DNA of 64,000 nt from Zhengitettix transpicula (GCA_037074705.1 CM073594.1:65491509-65555508); one strand, 5' to 3'. Counted from the stretch's first letter, positions 1 through 10,505 are shown. A program made the numbers and translations. The notes: generated by a model from the letters alone, not told the origin.

Positions 1-320
1 TGCATTCAAGTGCATATTATTTCTATGCATATATTTTCCGCCTTCAGAACGACGATTTCTTTCCTTTAGAATATGGTATTTAAATTGAATTATTTCGTAG
101 CATATTTTTATAATTATTTCAAACTCTCGCACAAGTAAAAGGAATTTTTAAATTCATACAAGAATCTGTTTATTCCCTGCGAAAATCTGTGTTATGTGAT
201 CATAAACAAGTTTTTATGTGAACGGAACCAGATAGACGTTTATTTGTCTCACAAACAGCAAACAGGTAGATTTCTAAGTAATTCCGGAATAGAAAACGCA
301 ATGATATTTTTGTGTTATTA

Positions 321-326
321 TTTATT
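321..326 (-). promoter_or_regulatory. Poly(A) signal of orphan type II exon (copy A)
   Basis: AATAAA on the minus strand, about 105 bases past the TAA stop of the exon at 431-502. The same hexamer at a similar distance follows every other member of the family in this window. Confidence 0.5.
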
Positions 327-430
327 ATAACGTATGTGACACACAGGAAACATATATAACAACTAATGTGATCATATTTCTGAGTCCACGATGGCCTGCG
401 TGTCTGCTTCTGTTTCTTGACTTCCGTTCA

Positions 431-502
431 TTATGATTGGCTTCGAAACTGATGGAATAATCTTTGAAAATCATCCGCAAGTATAGGATTAGCAAGTGCC
501 CA
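431..502 (-). pseudogene. Orphan terminal exon, type II small secreted protein (copy A)
   Basis: On the minus strand a CAG acceptor at 503-505 opens a 72-base phase-0 exon. It encodes 23 residues (starting WALANPILADDF, ending FRSQS) and a TAA stop. It matches the terminal exon of the intact type II gene at 14727-14780 and is followed by the same 3' flank. The expected first coding exon with signal peptide is absent, because the intron was split by a large insertion beginning at about 577. I infer a broken gene. If a distant first exon were still spliced to it, it could still be expressed. Confidence 0.6.
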
Positions 503-605
503 CTGTATGAACAAATTTACACATTTCATCATTATAAATTAAAGAAACAATCAAAATAAACTTAAATCCGAGGTTTCATATGTTTGTTAGATTTCTGCCT
601 GAAAA

Positions 606-936
606 TTAACTACGTGATTGAAAATACAAGTGGACGTGGTTACTTTGTTGAATCCGTACCTGAATGTAAATTATTAACTTGCGGCATTCCTCAAAGCTCA
701 ATTCCTTTGTCTTGGTATTGCTCCAGAAATTGAGTTTACTGTCGATCGGAGACTCGCAACTTGGCGGCGTTTGTCTGCGTAACTGTAACATCTACTTAAA
801 TGGTCACCATTATGGTGAAGCGCTGACTCGTGGTCTTGACGATCTCGGTTTTTCCATTGTCAATGTATGGTTTTTCATCCACAGCAGGTTTGACTTTTAT
901 CTGTGCTTTCTCCAGTTCTCTTGAAACAATTAGCAG
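606..936 (-). other. Unclassified coding-like segment inside the insertion (copy A)
   Basis: Two minus-strand reading frames overlap here. One, about 60 codons at 606-791, is rich in Lys, Ser and Glu. The other, upstream at about 800-936, reads LIVSRELEKAQIKVK and on to a stop. Both recur almost unchanged in copy B at 6761-6946 and 6951-7100. I recognise no domain. It may be part of a mobile element. The preserved frames in both copies may simply reflect a recent duplication. Confidence 0.3.
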
Positions 937-940
937 GGCT

Positions 941-962
941 TTATATATATATATATATATAT
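941..962. repeat. (TA)n microsatellite
   Basis: About eleven TA units separate the coding-like segment from the LTR-like repeat. The matching tract in copy B (7097-7125) is longer. Confidence 0.9.
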
Positions 963-964
963 TG

Positions 965-2022
965 TTGTGCCAATTAGTTAGACCATTAATTGTTTGGACA
1001 TAAAATTGGAACTGTTTGATAAATCCATTATAGCGGTCTGATCGAATAAAGCAACAATGAGAGAAGCGAGCTCACTTTGCTTTGTCGAAAAGTAAAAAAT
1101 GGCGTATGCGCGCTAAAACTCGAGAGAACTAGGAATCAGTTGGCGGAAAAAACATCGAGAGGAGAAGAATAAGAAATATAATTTGGGCAGAGACTAGATA
1201 TCGTCAATGTATAACTAGTTAAAGTTGTAATTTAATACGAAGAAAACATTCACGCCACAAGTATTGCAGCGTAAATATAGGAAATTAAGAGAAGTTTACG
1301 TCTACAGCAAGGAGCTAAAGAAAAGTTAGTTCGCTCCGAAAGAATAAACAGTTCAAATAAATCTTCAAGGAGCTACGTTGCAGTTTATGTACAAATCAGT
1401 AAAAGACTAACAAATCTACGGATCAGAGGATTCATGTAAGGCAAGCAGACATCAGGTAGCTGACATTCAGGAGGATCATCCGAGTTCCTGGGAGTCTATC
1501 AATTTTGACTTCAATAGTGTAAAATCTGTGAGTCGATGTTTAGAATCAATGTATTAATTTTCAATAGTGTACTTCCGAAACCTAAAAGAATTCTGGTACC
1601 AGCTGGACACTACGTAAGTAACAAAACCAAAACTAATGATTAATTGTAAACTTTAAATTAAAGGATAAAGTCAGATTTCGTTCTCTTCGAATTGTCAATC
1701 AGAGTTAATTTCTACTTTTAAATTTCTTTCTATCGACATATTGTTTAGGTAAAATGTGAACTGTTTGTTAATATGATTTTTAAATCAATTTGTTGTGTCC
1801 ATTATCAAACCCAGTAGAGGCCCTGAGAGAGTGAAAGATCTAAAATTTTGTTGTAATTTTTTTTATTGCCACAAAATAAATAAATATTTTGTTTGTTAAT
1901 TTTTTATTACTATTTCATTTAATTAACGCCTTCCATTTGATTATTACATTTTTGCGGTTCAACGTGAAGCAAAAAAAAATTAATTAAATTAAAAATAAAG
2001 CTCAAGATTTAATTATTACAAT
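965..2022 (+). repeat. LTR-retroelement-like non-coding repeat (copy A)
   Basis: No open frame. Landmarks shared with other copies are GGTACCAG (1595-1602) followed by a GTAAGT donor-like site near 1614, then CAGATTTCGTTCTC near 1672, then a TTATCAAACCCAGTAGAG block near 1801. The same order is found at 7137-8185. Parts recur at 16240-17530, 17620-18410 and, on the other strand, 31865-32590. The class is inferred only from arrangement, since no terminal repeats or coding domain were found. Confidence 0.5.
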
Positions 2023-2034
2023 ATATATATAGAG

Positions 2035-3216
2035 CGATAACAGTGGAAATCCTTCATGGACTCCTGAGAGGGGTCCGCACCTCTAGGGTAGTGTGAGACT
2101 CTTTCTCACTAAAACCACGAAACCCTTTCCAATCGACTTGATTTCCGCCCCGGGACCGCGTTAGCATTACTTCAGGACGGAGTCGATTCTTATTAGCTTC
2201 ACGGCTTCTCGTCATTCCTTTTGTCGGTGTAGCTCGTCGTCATCACGCTTCTTAAACCTGAGGATCATTTAGAATACACTGCCACTGCATTCCAGAGGTG
2301 GACATCCTTCAACATCGTATGGATTATAGTCTCCGGTGTTACTCGTGTTCCAATTGATTTCGCTCTTGCAGCGAGCGATCGCAGACGAAGAAAGTGTGTT
2401 CCGCGTTGTCAATGCCTCCACAATTCATAGAGCTCGGGCTGTCTACATTCCCTATCATATTAAGGTACTTGCGGAAGTACACGTGACCCGTTAGGAATTG
2501 TGTCAGGTAATAGTTTACCTCTCCGTGTTTCCGGTAAATCCAATCTTTCAATCGTGAGATCAGCCTCGCGGTCGCATTTCCATTTGGTTCTTGTTCCCAC
2601 ATTCTCTGCCACTCCTGTACTTTCTTCTTTTCAGCTTATTCCTTAGTCAGCTTTCTTCCGACGGCTTTCTGATTCCGCCACGTCTCCTGTCGCTCGAGGG
2701 CTAGTTGGCCAATGGGCGCTATCACCAATACGGCAGCATTTGATACTGTGCGATAAGCACACGAGATCCTCAGGGACCCTCTTCGTTGCACAGCTGCAAT
2801 CCGCTTTTTATACTCAGAGTTTGTGCCCATATTTCAGCTCCGTACAGAAGAACCGAATGGGTAGTAGCCATGAGTAACCGCCGTTAACCCTTGTTGCGGG
2901 CCGTTTGTGTTGGCCATCATCGGCTAAGGGCCGTGGTCATCTTCGCTGCTTTGTCCAGCGCTTTCTCGATGTGTGGCCAGTATGATATCTTGCTGTCAAT
3001 ATTGATACCTAGGTGTTTGGTATGGGCAATGAGCAAGGCTGCATCGTCTGTATAGACGACAATTACTTTTTTGGCAAGTCCATTTTCAGTTGACTGTCCT
3101 ATGCGACGTTCCATAGATCGTCCTCTGTGGGTGGTAGTAAGAGACAATGTCTCGACTGAGCTCATTTTCTGGGTCTTCAGATTGGCAGTAAGTAAATGTC
3201 GTCTCAACACTTGCAA
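2035..3216 (-). pseudogene. R1-clade-like non-LTR retrotransposon tail (copy A)
   Basis: Minus-strand fragments in several frames match the C-terminal half of R1-type reverse transcriptases. In order these are a YTDDAALLIA catalytic box (about 3030), then, after an apparent internal deletion, thumb-region sequence (TKHLGINID), then AAVQRRGSLRISCAYRTVS (about 2780). Last comes RKHGEVNYYLTQFLTGH with a Cys-Cys-His-Cys-like knuckle (about 2400-2520). Frameshifts, stops and the missing 5' part make it dead. Its 3' end abuts a TA tract near 2025. R1-clade membership rests on recalled motif resemblance. Confidence 0.75.
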
Positions 3217-3509
3217 TGCTAAGAGCTTTAAAGCAACATTATTGACATCAATTCAACGAAAATGGTTTACTTTTATTATTTTCATTCCCTTATGTGTTGT
3301 GGCAATGCAAATTGGGACAAATGCTACCGGAACTTTGAAATATTCAAGTTGGAAAAGCGTGACGTTAGAATGTAAATGTAGTTGTAAATCGTTTTTTAAA
3401 AGTCTGCGAATATTAACATTAACAATCGTTTTTAATCAACAATTTTTTAAGTCCGTACAAACGAATGTCGAGTCTCACGATTATGCGACTTAAAATCTCT
3501 CAAAAATAA
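3217..3509. other. Unexplained remainder of duplicated block (copy A)
   Basis: AT-rich sequence shared with about 9400-9705. A 140-codon plus-strand frame at 3071-3493 is not conserved in copy B, so I do not treat it as a gene. Confidence 0.4.
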
Positions 3510-4038
3510 TTTTTTTTGTAAGAAACAGGCTACATGAAGGTTATCCAAATGGTGTCAACTCCCCTTTAATAGCATAGAAAAGGATTTCAGGCGGGGGGTT
3601 GCGGATGGGTGAAGGAAGGTAGACAAGGATTAACGAGAACCCCCGGATTATAGTTTAAGGATCCTACCCGGCATTCGCTTAAAACTAATGCAGGGAAAAC
3701 CCTAAAAAAACTGTATCAGTTGGTTGGGCTTGTGATACATGTACCACGCCCTTCCAATAGCGGGTGAGGAGTTCCCTTCTCCGTGCCACGACCAGTTTAG
3801 GAGGCTGCTGGCCGACTGTTTAAATAGAAATAGCAGACAACTCTTACCTTATGCCCAAAGTCTGTTATCCCGGAACATACACCCTTTTAAAACAGACCGA
3901 GGAGCCACGGCATGTGGGAACCTTAGATCAAAAACACCAGATTGATGTGAAGGCATCCCTAAAGGTAGCCCCCGACAGAGTTTTCTGGGAAGGCTGATCT
4001 GCGAGAGAATCCTCTCGCAGTCTTGTGTCTCAGAGAAT
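3510..4038 (-). mobile_element. Poly(A)-ended retroposon family X, copy 1
   Basis: GC-rich repeat of about 520 bases. Its sense strand is minus, since the left end is a poly-T run (3510-3517). Its far end carries a perfect hairpin, CTGCGAGAG with CTCTCGCAG, near 4000-4021. The family has at least ten copies or fragments in this window. Two copies (36927-37442 and 62177-62627) have clean target duplications. Confidence 0.8.
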
Positions 4039-4263
4039 GCAAGACCTACCTGATGCAGGTTTTTAAATGGTTTGTCCTGCATTACTTTTAAACGACTTCC
4101 GGGTAGGATCCTTAAACCATAGCCCGGGGGCCCTAGTTAACCCTTGGCTGTCTTCCTCCACCCATCTGCATCCCCCCTTTCAAATCCCTTTCTTATGCTA
4201 TAAGAGGGGAGTTGCCACTATGTGGATTACCCTATACATAGCCTGACTACACGAAAAAAAAAA
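4039..4263 (+). mobile_element. Retroposon X, copy 2 (5'-truncated)
   Basis: Sense orientation is plus, with a poly(A) run at 4254-4263. Only the last 215 bases or so of the family are present. It lies back to back with copy 1 and forms an inverted pair with it. Confidence 0.8.
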
Positions 4264-4264
4264 G

Positions 4265-4810
4265 AGATCTCCCCATCAAAGAATGAGCGGTCTGCGAGGG
4301 CTTATCTCTCGCAGGCAGAACCTTGTAGGAGACATACGAAGGAGCTACGTTTGGAGATGCCTTTTCCGCTCCGTTGTTGAGCTAAGGTTCCCACAAACCG
4401 AGGCCCCTCAGCCTGTTTTGAGAGGTGTATGTTCCGGGGTCGCAGACCTTGGGCATACGGTAAGAGTTGTTCTCTGTTCCCATTGGAACTGTCGGCCAAC
4501 TGCCTGCTAAACTAGTCGAAGCACGGAGAAGGGAATGCTACGTCCCCACAGCAAACTCATCTCCCGCTATCGGAAGGGCGTAGGACAAGTACCCAATGCC
4601 CGACCTACCAGATGCAGGTTTCTCTAGGATTTATCCTGCATTACTTTTAGTAGAATGCCAGGTAGAATCCTTAAACTATAGTACGGGGGCCCTAGTTAAC
4701 CCTTGGCTACCTTCCTCTGCATTTCCACATTTTCCCTTTCACTCCCTTTCCTATGCTATAAGAGGGGAGTTGCACTAAGAAGATAATCCTACACATATCC
4801 TGTCTACTAC
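4265..4810 (+). mobile_element. Retroposon X, copy 3 (near full length)
   Basis: Begins with the head hairpin (GGTCTGCGAGGGC near 4289) and runs through the whole family consensus. Its 3' end lacks poly(A) and runs into the 3' flank of the type I gene. That same junction occurs at 12890-12960 beside the second type I gene, so this insertion predates the gene duplication. Confidence 0.8.
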
Positions 4811-4911
4811 ACCTTTTTCTCCTTTGTCATTTATTTGCAGGAGTAAAAGAATAAGGTTGATTTGTGTAATGTAAACGTAATATAAAATACAATTTAATTC
4901 ATCTGCTATTA

Positions 4912-4917
4912 TTTATT
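4912..4917 (-). promoter_or_regulatory. Poly(A) signal of type I gene 1
   Basis: AATAAA on the minus strand, about 115 bases past the stop codon at 5032-5034, in sequence conserved with the second type I gene. Confidence 0.6.
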
Positions 4918-4966
4918 TTAATATATATGATACACAACTTTACTATCACTAAAACTTAAACAACTA

Positions 4967-4978
4967 ATATGATCATAT
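4967..4978. promoter_or_regulatory. Conserved 12-bp palindrome in 3' UTR
   Basis: ATATGATCATAT is perfectly self-complementary and sits about 54-65 bases past the stop. It recurs exactly at 13062-13073 and 29947-29958. A one-base variant lies in the type II 3' UTRs near 368, 6523 and 14646. Conservation suggests a role, but shared descent alone could explain it. Confidence 0.45.
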
Positions 4979-5031
4979 TGCTGAGTCCTGGTTCATCTGC
5001 GTGGCCGCTTCTGTGTCTTGACTTCCTTCCT

Positions 5032-5860
5032 CTATGCTCCTGCTGGTAAAGCTGCCACCTGCGCGCACGCATCCTCTATAATATCTCTAAACTCATCATT
5101 AGCAGTGGCCAGCTAGGGGAAGAAAATAACCAGATATTAGTTGGCACGCAATAAGCAGTAAATACTGAAAAATAATCTCAAAAACACTTTCTTTTAATTG
5201 TTCCTACTCAGTCTGTTTCCTTCAAGTCCACAAAGTGAGAAATACAAGATCGAACCCATTATATTCCTGTGTCTTTACCATGATCATTTAATACAACAAT
5301 GTGTGTGGGTTAAGTTAAATATCTGCTGATTCTCACAGATCAAAGCAAATATGGTCGTTGATGAATCAAACCCAAACTATTCAAACCAACGTCTAAGGCA
5401 ATAGAGAGGAAAGGAAAATAAATTTCTTCAAGGCAATTACAATTGGGGGGCAAAGTGACAACTCCAATCACTTACTTAGAGTTCTCTAAATATTTTATTC
5501 TACGAATACACTATGGACAAAAATTCCATGTATAAATAAAGGAAATAATATTTGTTGCAGTTTTAAAGACAGAATCGAAAACCACAATTGGAACATATAT
5601 TTTGAACTGTAATTTATTTACACACTACGAATAAATGCTGATATATTACTTACTGCAATTATCAATGGAGATAGAGCATTTGCCAGTGCCCTTATCACTG
5701 ATTGCTGTATCTGATCTATTGCGCCAGATAACTGAGGAAGCACACTGTTGCTGGTGCTAATTATTATTTGGATATTAGTTTGCAGTGATGGTACGCCTAC
5801 TTGAGCTTGTGCCACGCTGAACAATCCCAAGCACAACAATGCCGCAAACAGAACAGACAT
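5032..5860 (-). CDS. Small secreted protein, type I, gene 1 (spliced)
   Basis: Coding exons are 5654-5860 and 5032-5112, joined across a 541-base phase-0 intron (donor GTAAGT at 5648-5653, acceptor CTAG at 5113-5116). The 95-residue product starts MSVLFAALLCLGLFSVAQA, a typical signal peptide. A mature part of about 76 residues follows, rich in Leu, Ile, Ala and Ser, with helix-like stretches. The terminal exon supplies an acidic end (DEFRDIIEDACAQVAALPA) with the only cysteine. The start was chosen because ATG follows a spliced GAGGAACC leader and begins the signal peptide in all intact members. Reading straight through the donor would give an 80-residue unspliced frame, but the terminal exon is in phase and conserved in gene 2. 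No known family recognised, so function is unknown. Confidence 0.75.
5113..5653 (-). other. Intron 2 of type I gene 1
   Basis: GT-AG intron of 541 bases. Its length and sequence are conserved with the 551-base intron of the second type I gene, and a related block survives in the decayed gene near 30690-30760. Confidence 0.7.
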
Positions 5861-5983
5861 GGTTCCTCCTGTGAAGAATGAGACGACATGTTTACATCTC
5901 CTGCTGTGATGAAAGCGATTGACAGTGACGTCATCGCTCCAAATACTGCCACTACGTAGTCTCAGAAATAAGGATGCCTTACC
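5861..5983 (-). promoter_or_regulatory. 5' leader splice and CRE-like site, type I gene 1
   Basis: The leader GAGGAACC (5861-5868) follows a TTCACAG acceptor. A donor GTAAGG at 5977-5982 closes an untranslated first exon ending at 5983. The 114-base intron between them holds a perfect TGACGTCA palindrome at 5926-5933, the consensus cAMP-response element. The same site lies at 14048-14055 in gene 2. Confidence 0.6.
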
Positions 5984-6045
5984 TGAGTGTGACTGAAGTG
6001 GAAGATGGCTGAAGACGATTGTGTCGGCTCTAAAACTCCGACCTG

Positions 6046-6053
6046 CTTATATA
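6046..6053 (-). promoter_or_regulatory. TATA box of type I gene 1
   Basis: TATATAAG on the minus strand. A start about 30 bases downstream (near 6022) gives an untranslated first exon of about 40 bases ending at the 5983 donor. Gene 2 has TATAAAAG at the matching place. Confidence 0.65.
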
Positions 6054-6475
6054 CCTGAGTCACGAGGATTATCTCAACATTCAACTACAAACGGGTTAAA
6101 AGTTTTTATCTTAACCTTGAAAAATGCATCAACAAATTACATGCAATTTTTCCTAGCATTTGAGTGCACATTATTTCTATACTTATCTTTTCCGCCTTCA
6201 GAACGACGATTGATTTACTTTCCAATAGATTATTTATAATAATTTATTTCAATGCTGTTCTTTATAATTATTTCAAACTCTCGCACAAGTAAAAGGAATT
6301 TTTAAATTCATACAAGAATCTGTTTATTCCCTGCGAAAATCTGTGTTATGTGATCATAAACAAGTTTTTATGTGAACGGGAACCAGATAGACGTTTATTT
6401 GTCTCACAAACAGCAAACAGGTAGATTTCTAAGTAATTCCGGAATAGAAAACGCAATGATATTTTTGTGTTATTA

Positions 6476-6481
6476 TTTATT
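6476..6481 (-). promoter_or_regulatory. Poly(A) signal of orphan type II exon (copy B)
   Basis: AATAAA on the minus strand, the counterpart of 321-326. Confidence 0.5.
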
Positions 6482-6585
6482 ATAACGTATGTGACACACA
6501 GGAAACATATATAACAACTAATGTGATCATATTTCTGAGTCCACGATGGCCTGCGTGTCTGCTTCTGTTTCTTGACTTCCGTTCA

Positions 6586-6657
6586 TTATGATTGGCTTCG
6601 AAACTGATGGAATAATCTTTGAAAATCATCCGCAAGTATAGGATTAGCAAGTGCCCA
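6586..6657 (-). pseudogene. Orphan terminal exon, type II small secreted protein (copy B)
   Basis: Same 72-base exon as 431-502, with no difference in coding content that I can see. Its intron continues to 6731, is interrupted for about 3.6 kb, and resumes at 10311-10505. No first coding exon follows at the expected distance (about 300 bases past the intron remnant). The gene therefore appears to have lost its signal-peptide exon. Confidence 0.65.
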
Positions 6658-7092
6658 CTGTATGAACAAATTTACACATTTCATCATTATAAATTAAAGA
6701 AACAATCAAAATAAACTTAAATCCGAGGTTGCATATGTTTGTTACATTTCTGCCTGAAAATTAACTACGTGATTGAAAATACAAGTGGACGTGGTTACTT
6801 TGTTGAATCCGTACCTGAATGTGAATTATTAACTTGCGGCATTCCTCAAGGCTCAATTCCTTTGTCTTGGTATTGCTCCAGAAATTGAGTTTACTGTCGA
6901 TCGGAGACTCGCAACTTGGCGGCGTTTGTCTGCGTAACTGTAACATCTACTTAAATGGTCACCATTCTGGTGAAGCGCTGACTCGTGGTCTTGACGATCT
7001 CGGTTTTTCCATTGTCAATGTATGGTTTTTCATCCACAGCAGGTTTGACTTTTATCTGTGCTTTCTCCAGTTCTCTTGAAACAATTAGCAGG

Positions 7093-7096
<4 letters not shown>

Positions 7097-7125
<29 letters not shown>
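7097..7125. repeat. (TA)n microsatellite
   Basis: Longer allele of the tract at 941-962. Confidence 0.9.
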
Positions 7126-7131
<6 letters not shown>

Positions 7132-7136
7132 GCCAA

Positions 7137-8185
7137 TTAGTTAGACCATTAATTGTTTGGACATAAAATTGGAACTGTTTGATAAATCCATTATAGCGGT
7201 CTGATCGAATAAAGCAACAATGAGAGAAGCGAGCTCACTTTGCTTTGTCGAAAAGTAAAAAATGGCGTATGCGCGCTAAAACTCGAGAGAACTAGGAATC
7301 AGTTGGCGGAAAAAACATCGAGAGGAGAAGAATAAGAAATATAATTTGGGCAGAGACTAGATATCGTCAATGTATAACTAGTTAAAGTTGTAATTTAATA
7401 CGAAGAAAACATTCACGCCACAAGTATTGCAGCGTAAATATAGGAAATTAAGAGAAGTTTACGTCTACAGCAAGGAGCTAAAGAAAAGTTAGTTCGCTCC
7501 GAAAGAATAAACAGTTCAAATAAATCTTCAAGGAGCTACGTTGCAGTTTATGTACAAATCAGTAAAAGACTAACAAATCTACGGATCAGAGGATTCATGT
7601 AAGGCAAGCAGACATCAGGTAGCTGACATTCAGGAGGATCATCCGAGTTCCTGGGAGTCGATCAATTTTGACTTCAATAGTGTAAAATCTGTGAGTCGAT
7701 GTTTAGAATCAATGTATAAATTTTCAATAGTGTACTTCCGAAACCTAAAAGAATTCTGGTACCAGCTGGACACTACGTAAGTAACAAAACCAAAACTAAT
7801 GATTAATTGTAAACTTTAAATTAAAGGATAAAGTCAGATTTCGTTCTCTTTGAATTGTCAATCAGAGTTAATTTCTACTTTTAAATTTCTTTCTATCGAC
7901 ATATTGTTTAGGTAAAATGTGAACTGTTTGTTAATATGATTTTTAAATCAATTTGTTGTGTCCATTATCAAACCCAGTAGAGGCCCTGAGAGAGTGAAAG
8001 ATCTAAAATTTTGTTGTAATTTTTTTTATTGCCACAAAATAAATAAATATTTTGTTTGTTAATTTTTTATTATCATTTCATTGAATTATCGCATTCCCTT
8101 TGATTATTACATTTCGGCGGTTCAACGTGAAGCAAAAAAAAATTAATTAAATTAAAAATAAAGCTCAAAATTTAATTATTACAAT
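7137..8185 (+). repeat. LTR-retroelement-like non-coding repeat (copy B)
   Basis: Counterpart of 965-2022, with the GGTACC landmark at 7758-7763 and the AAACCCAGTAGAG block near 7970. Confidence 0.5.
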
Positions 8186-8186
8186 C

Positions 8187-8214
<28 letters not shown>
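8186..8214. repeat. (TA)n microsatellite at retrotransposon 3' end
   Basis: About fourteen TA units directly abut the 3' end of the R1-like element. In copy A the tract is only about nine bases. Confidence 0.85.
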
Positions 8215-8217
<3 letters not shown>

Positions 8218-9390
8218 GGATAATAGTGGAAATCCTTCATGGACTCCTGAGAGGGGTCCGCACCTCTAGGGTAGTGTGAGACTCTTTCTCACTAAAACCA
8301 CGAAACCCTTTCCAATCGACTTGATTTCCGCCCCGGGACCGCTTTAGCATTACTTCAGGACGGAGTCGATTCTAATTAGCCACACGGCTTCTCGTCATTC
8401 CTTTTGTAGGTGTAGCTCGTCGTCATCACGCTTCTTAAACCTGAGGATCATTTAGAATACACTGCCACTGCATTCCAGAGGTGGACATCCTTCAACATCG
8501 TATGGATTATAGTCTCCGGTGTTACTCGTGTTCCAATTGATTTCGCTCTTGCAGCGAGCGATCGCAGACGAAGAAAGTGTGTTCCGCGTTGTCAATGCCT
8601 CCACAATTCATAGAGCTCGGGCTGTCTACATTCCCTATCATATTAAGGTACTTGCGGACGTACCCGTGACCCGTTAGGAATTGTGTCAGGTAATAGTTTA
8701 CCTCTCTGTGTTTCCGGTAAATCCAATCTTTCAATCGTGAGATCAGCCTCGCGGTCGCATTTCCATTTGGTTCTTGTTCCCACATTCTCTGCCACTCCTG
8801 TACTTTCTTCTTTTCAGCTTATTCCTTAGTCAGCTTTCTTCCGACGGCTTTCTGATTCCGCCACGTCTCCTGTCGCTCGAGGGCTAGTTGGCCAATGGGC
8901 GCTATCACCAATACGGCAGCATTTGATACTGTGCGATAAGCACACGAGATCCTCAGGGACCCTCTTCGTTGCACAGCTGCAATCCGCTTTTTATACTCAG
9001 ATCTTGTGCCCATATTTCAGCTCCGTACAGATGAACCGAATGGGTAGTCGCCATGAGTAACCGCCGTTAACACTGTTTCGGGCCGTTTGTATTGGCCATC
9101 AGCGGCTAAGGGCCGTGGTCATCTTCGCTGTTTTGTGCGCCGCTTTCTCGATGTGTGGCCAGTATGGCATCTTGCTGTCAATATTGATACCTAGGTGTTT
9201 GGTATGGGCAATGAGAAAGGCTGCATCGTCTGTATAGACGACAATTAGTTTTTTGGCAAGTCCATCTTCAGTAGACTGTCATATGCGACGTTCCATAGAT
9301 CGTTCTCAGTGATGGTAGTAAGAGACAAGGTCTCGGCTGACCGCCTTTTCTGGGTCTTCAGATTGACAGTAAGTAAATGTGGTCTCACTA
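8215..9390 (-). pseudogene. R1-clade-like non-LTR retrotransposon tail (copy B)
   Basis: Same fragment as 2035-3216. The knuckle region lies at 8522-8785 and the AYRTVS region at 8819-9013. Differences from copy A, such as HGYVRKYL in place of HVYFRKYL, show independent decay since duplication. Confidence 0.75.
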
Positions 9391-9705
9391 CTTGCTAATG
9401 CTAAGAGCATTAATACAACAAAATTGACATCAATTTAACGAAAATGGTTTATTTTGCGTATTTTCATTCCCTTTTGTGTTGTGGCAATGCAAATTGGGGC
9501 AAATGCTACTGGAATATTAAAATATGCAAGTTGAAAAAGCGTGTTGTTAGAATGTAAATGTAGTTGTAAATCGTTTTTCAAAAGTCTGTAAATATTAACA
9601 TTAACAATTGTTTTTATCCAATAATTTTTAAAGCCCGTACAGCGTCAAACGAATGTCGAGTCTCACAATTATGCGACTAGAAATCTCTCACAATATAGAA
9701 TAGAC

Positions 9706-10310
9706 TTTTTTTTAGAGATGGGGAACAATAGTAACTGCAAGAGTTTTTTAATCAGCGTAAAAATATTCTACTTTTGATGGTTCACTCGGTGTACATAATT
9801 TACTTGATCGTTGCCGCACTAATTAAATATTTTTTTTGAAACTATTTCTTTCATGTTTTGCTTAATTTTGCTGGTATTTCCTGCTATTTTCTTTGTTTGT
9901 TTCTTATTCCTCGCCTTTCAGTTCTGTTTGTGTTTGTTTCTCGTGTGCGTGAGACAACTTTGTGTTTATTCTCCTGTAACGTGTGATTCCACGTGATTTC
10001 CTGATTTTTAAGTCTCAGAATAATTATTTTGTAGTTAACGCGAATTCAATTTGTTTGTTTAACTTAGTAATCTTTAAGAATTATTATTATTGTTAGTTAC
10101 TTATTGTAATCACGCCTTGATATCTTTGTGTGGTGTAGCGCATCTTTGGCACAAGGAGATGTTCTTCGGAAAGTTTGTCAATGTCCGTGTTCTGTTTTTT
10201 ATTTTGTTGCAAGCTGCATTTATAACAGTCTACAGATCGCTTCATAATATCACATACGCAACTTTCATTTTTTGTGAAAAAACATGGAAATAAAGTCCTA
10301 ATATACATAT
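9706..10310. other. Unexplained AT-rich segment
   Basis: Right-hand part of the composite insertion, with no partner in copy A. Overlapping frames on both strands at 10090-10308 have no recognisable domain or conserved copy. Confidence 0.4.
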
Positions 10311-10505
10311 ATAGTAATTGTAGTTTAGTGGGACAGGGAAATGTTTTTTCTCGATTTTCAGAGATGAGCGTGTTAGCTACTAATTGTTATTAATTGCAGT
10401 TTGGAATAATGATATAGTACTTTTATGTAATAACATGTCCTATGTCCTCATTCAAAGACTATTGGAATAAATAAATTAAATCTCGCAATGGCTCTTGAAA
10501 CTCGC
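10311..10505 (-). other. Remnant of type II intron (copy B)
   Basis: Aligns with 14855-15045 inside the intact type II intron (shared TAGTAATTGTAGT and GGACAGGGAAAT, and the AATAAATAAAT block). It marks the far side of the insertion. Confidence 0.65.

Larger units (their letters stand above)
577..3509. mobile_element. Large composite insertion into the type II intron (copy A)
   Basis: The uninterrupted intron near 14850 reads straight from GAGGTTT into ATAGTAATTG. In copies A and B the left half stops at 576 and 6731, and in B the right half resumes at 10311. Everything between is inserted material: a coding-like segment, TA repeats, an LTR-like repeat and a non-LTR retrotransposon tail. In copy A the right boundary is lost under later retroposons. 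Confidence 0.7.
1..3520. repeat. Segmental duplication, copy A
   Basis: This block matches 6156-9705 in the same order and orientation, with near identity from about 110 onward. It is offset by 6155 bases at its left end, growing by about 30 through TA-repeat length changes. Shared contents are an orphan gene exon, an unclassified coding-like segment, a TA microsatellite, an LTR-like non-coding repeat and an R1-like retrotransposon tail. Copy A is cut at its right end by a retroposon starting near 3510. The left edge lies outside the window. Confidence 0.9.
6156..9705. repeat. Segmental duplication, copy B
   Basis: Near-identical to 1-3520, differing mainly in TA-repeat length and scattered substitutions. 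Unlike copy A, it continues to the right into the other half of the interrupted type II intron at 10311. Confidence 0.9.
6732..10310. mobile_element. Composite insertion splitting the type II intron (copy B)
   Basis: Both edges are visible by comparison with 14850-14860. The left edge is at GAGGTT(G) 6731 and the right edge at ATAGTAATTG 10311. The insertion contains a coding-like segment (6761-7100), TA tracts, an LTR-like repeat, an R1-like retrotransposon tail and about 600 bases of unclassified AT-rich sequence (9706-10310). Confidence 0.7.

Noticed and set aside
3071..3493. 140-codon plus-strand frame
   Set aside because: It lies opposite the retrotransposon tail and is not kept open in the duplicate at 9250-9690.
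10090..10308. Overlapping frames on both strands near the insertion edge
   Set aside because: They mirror each other, with no domain or copy to support either.
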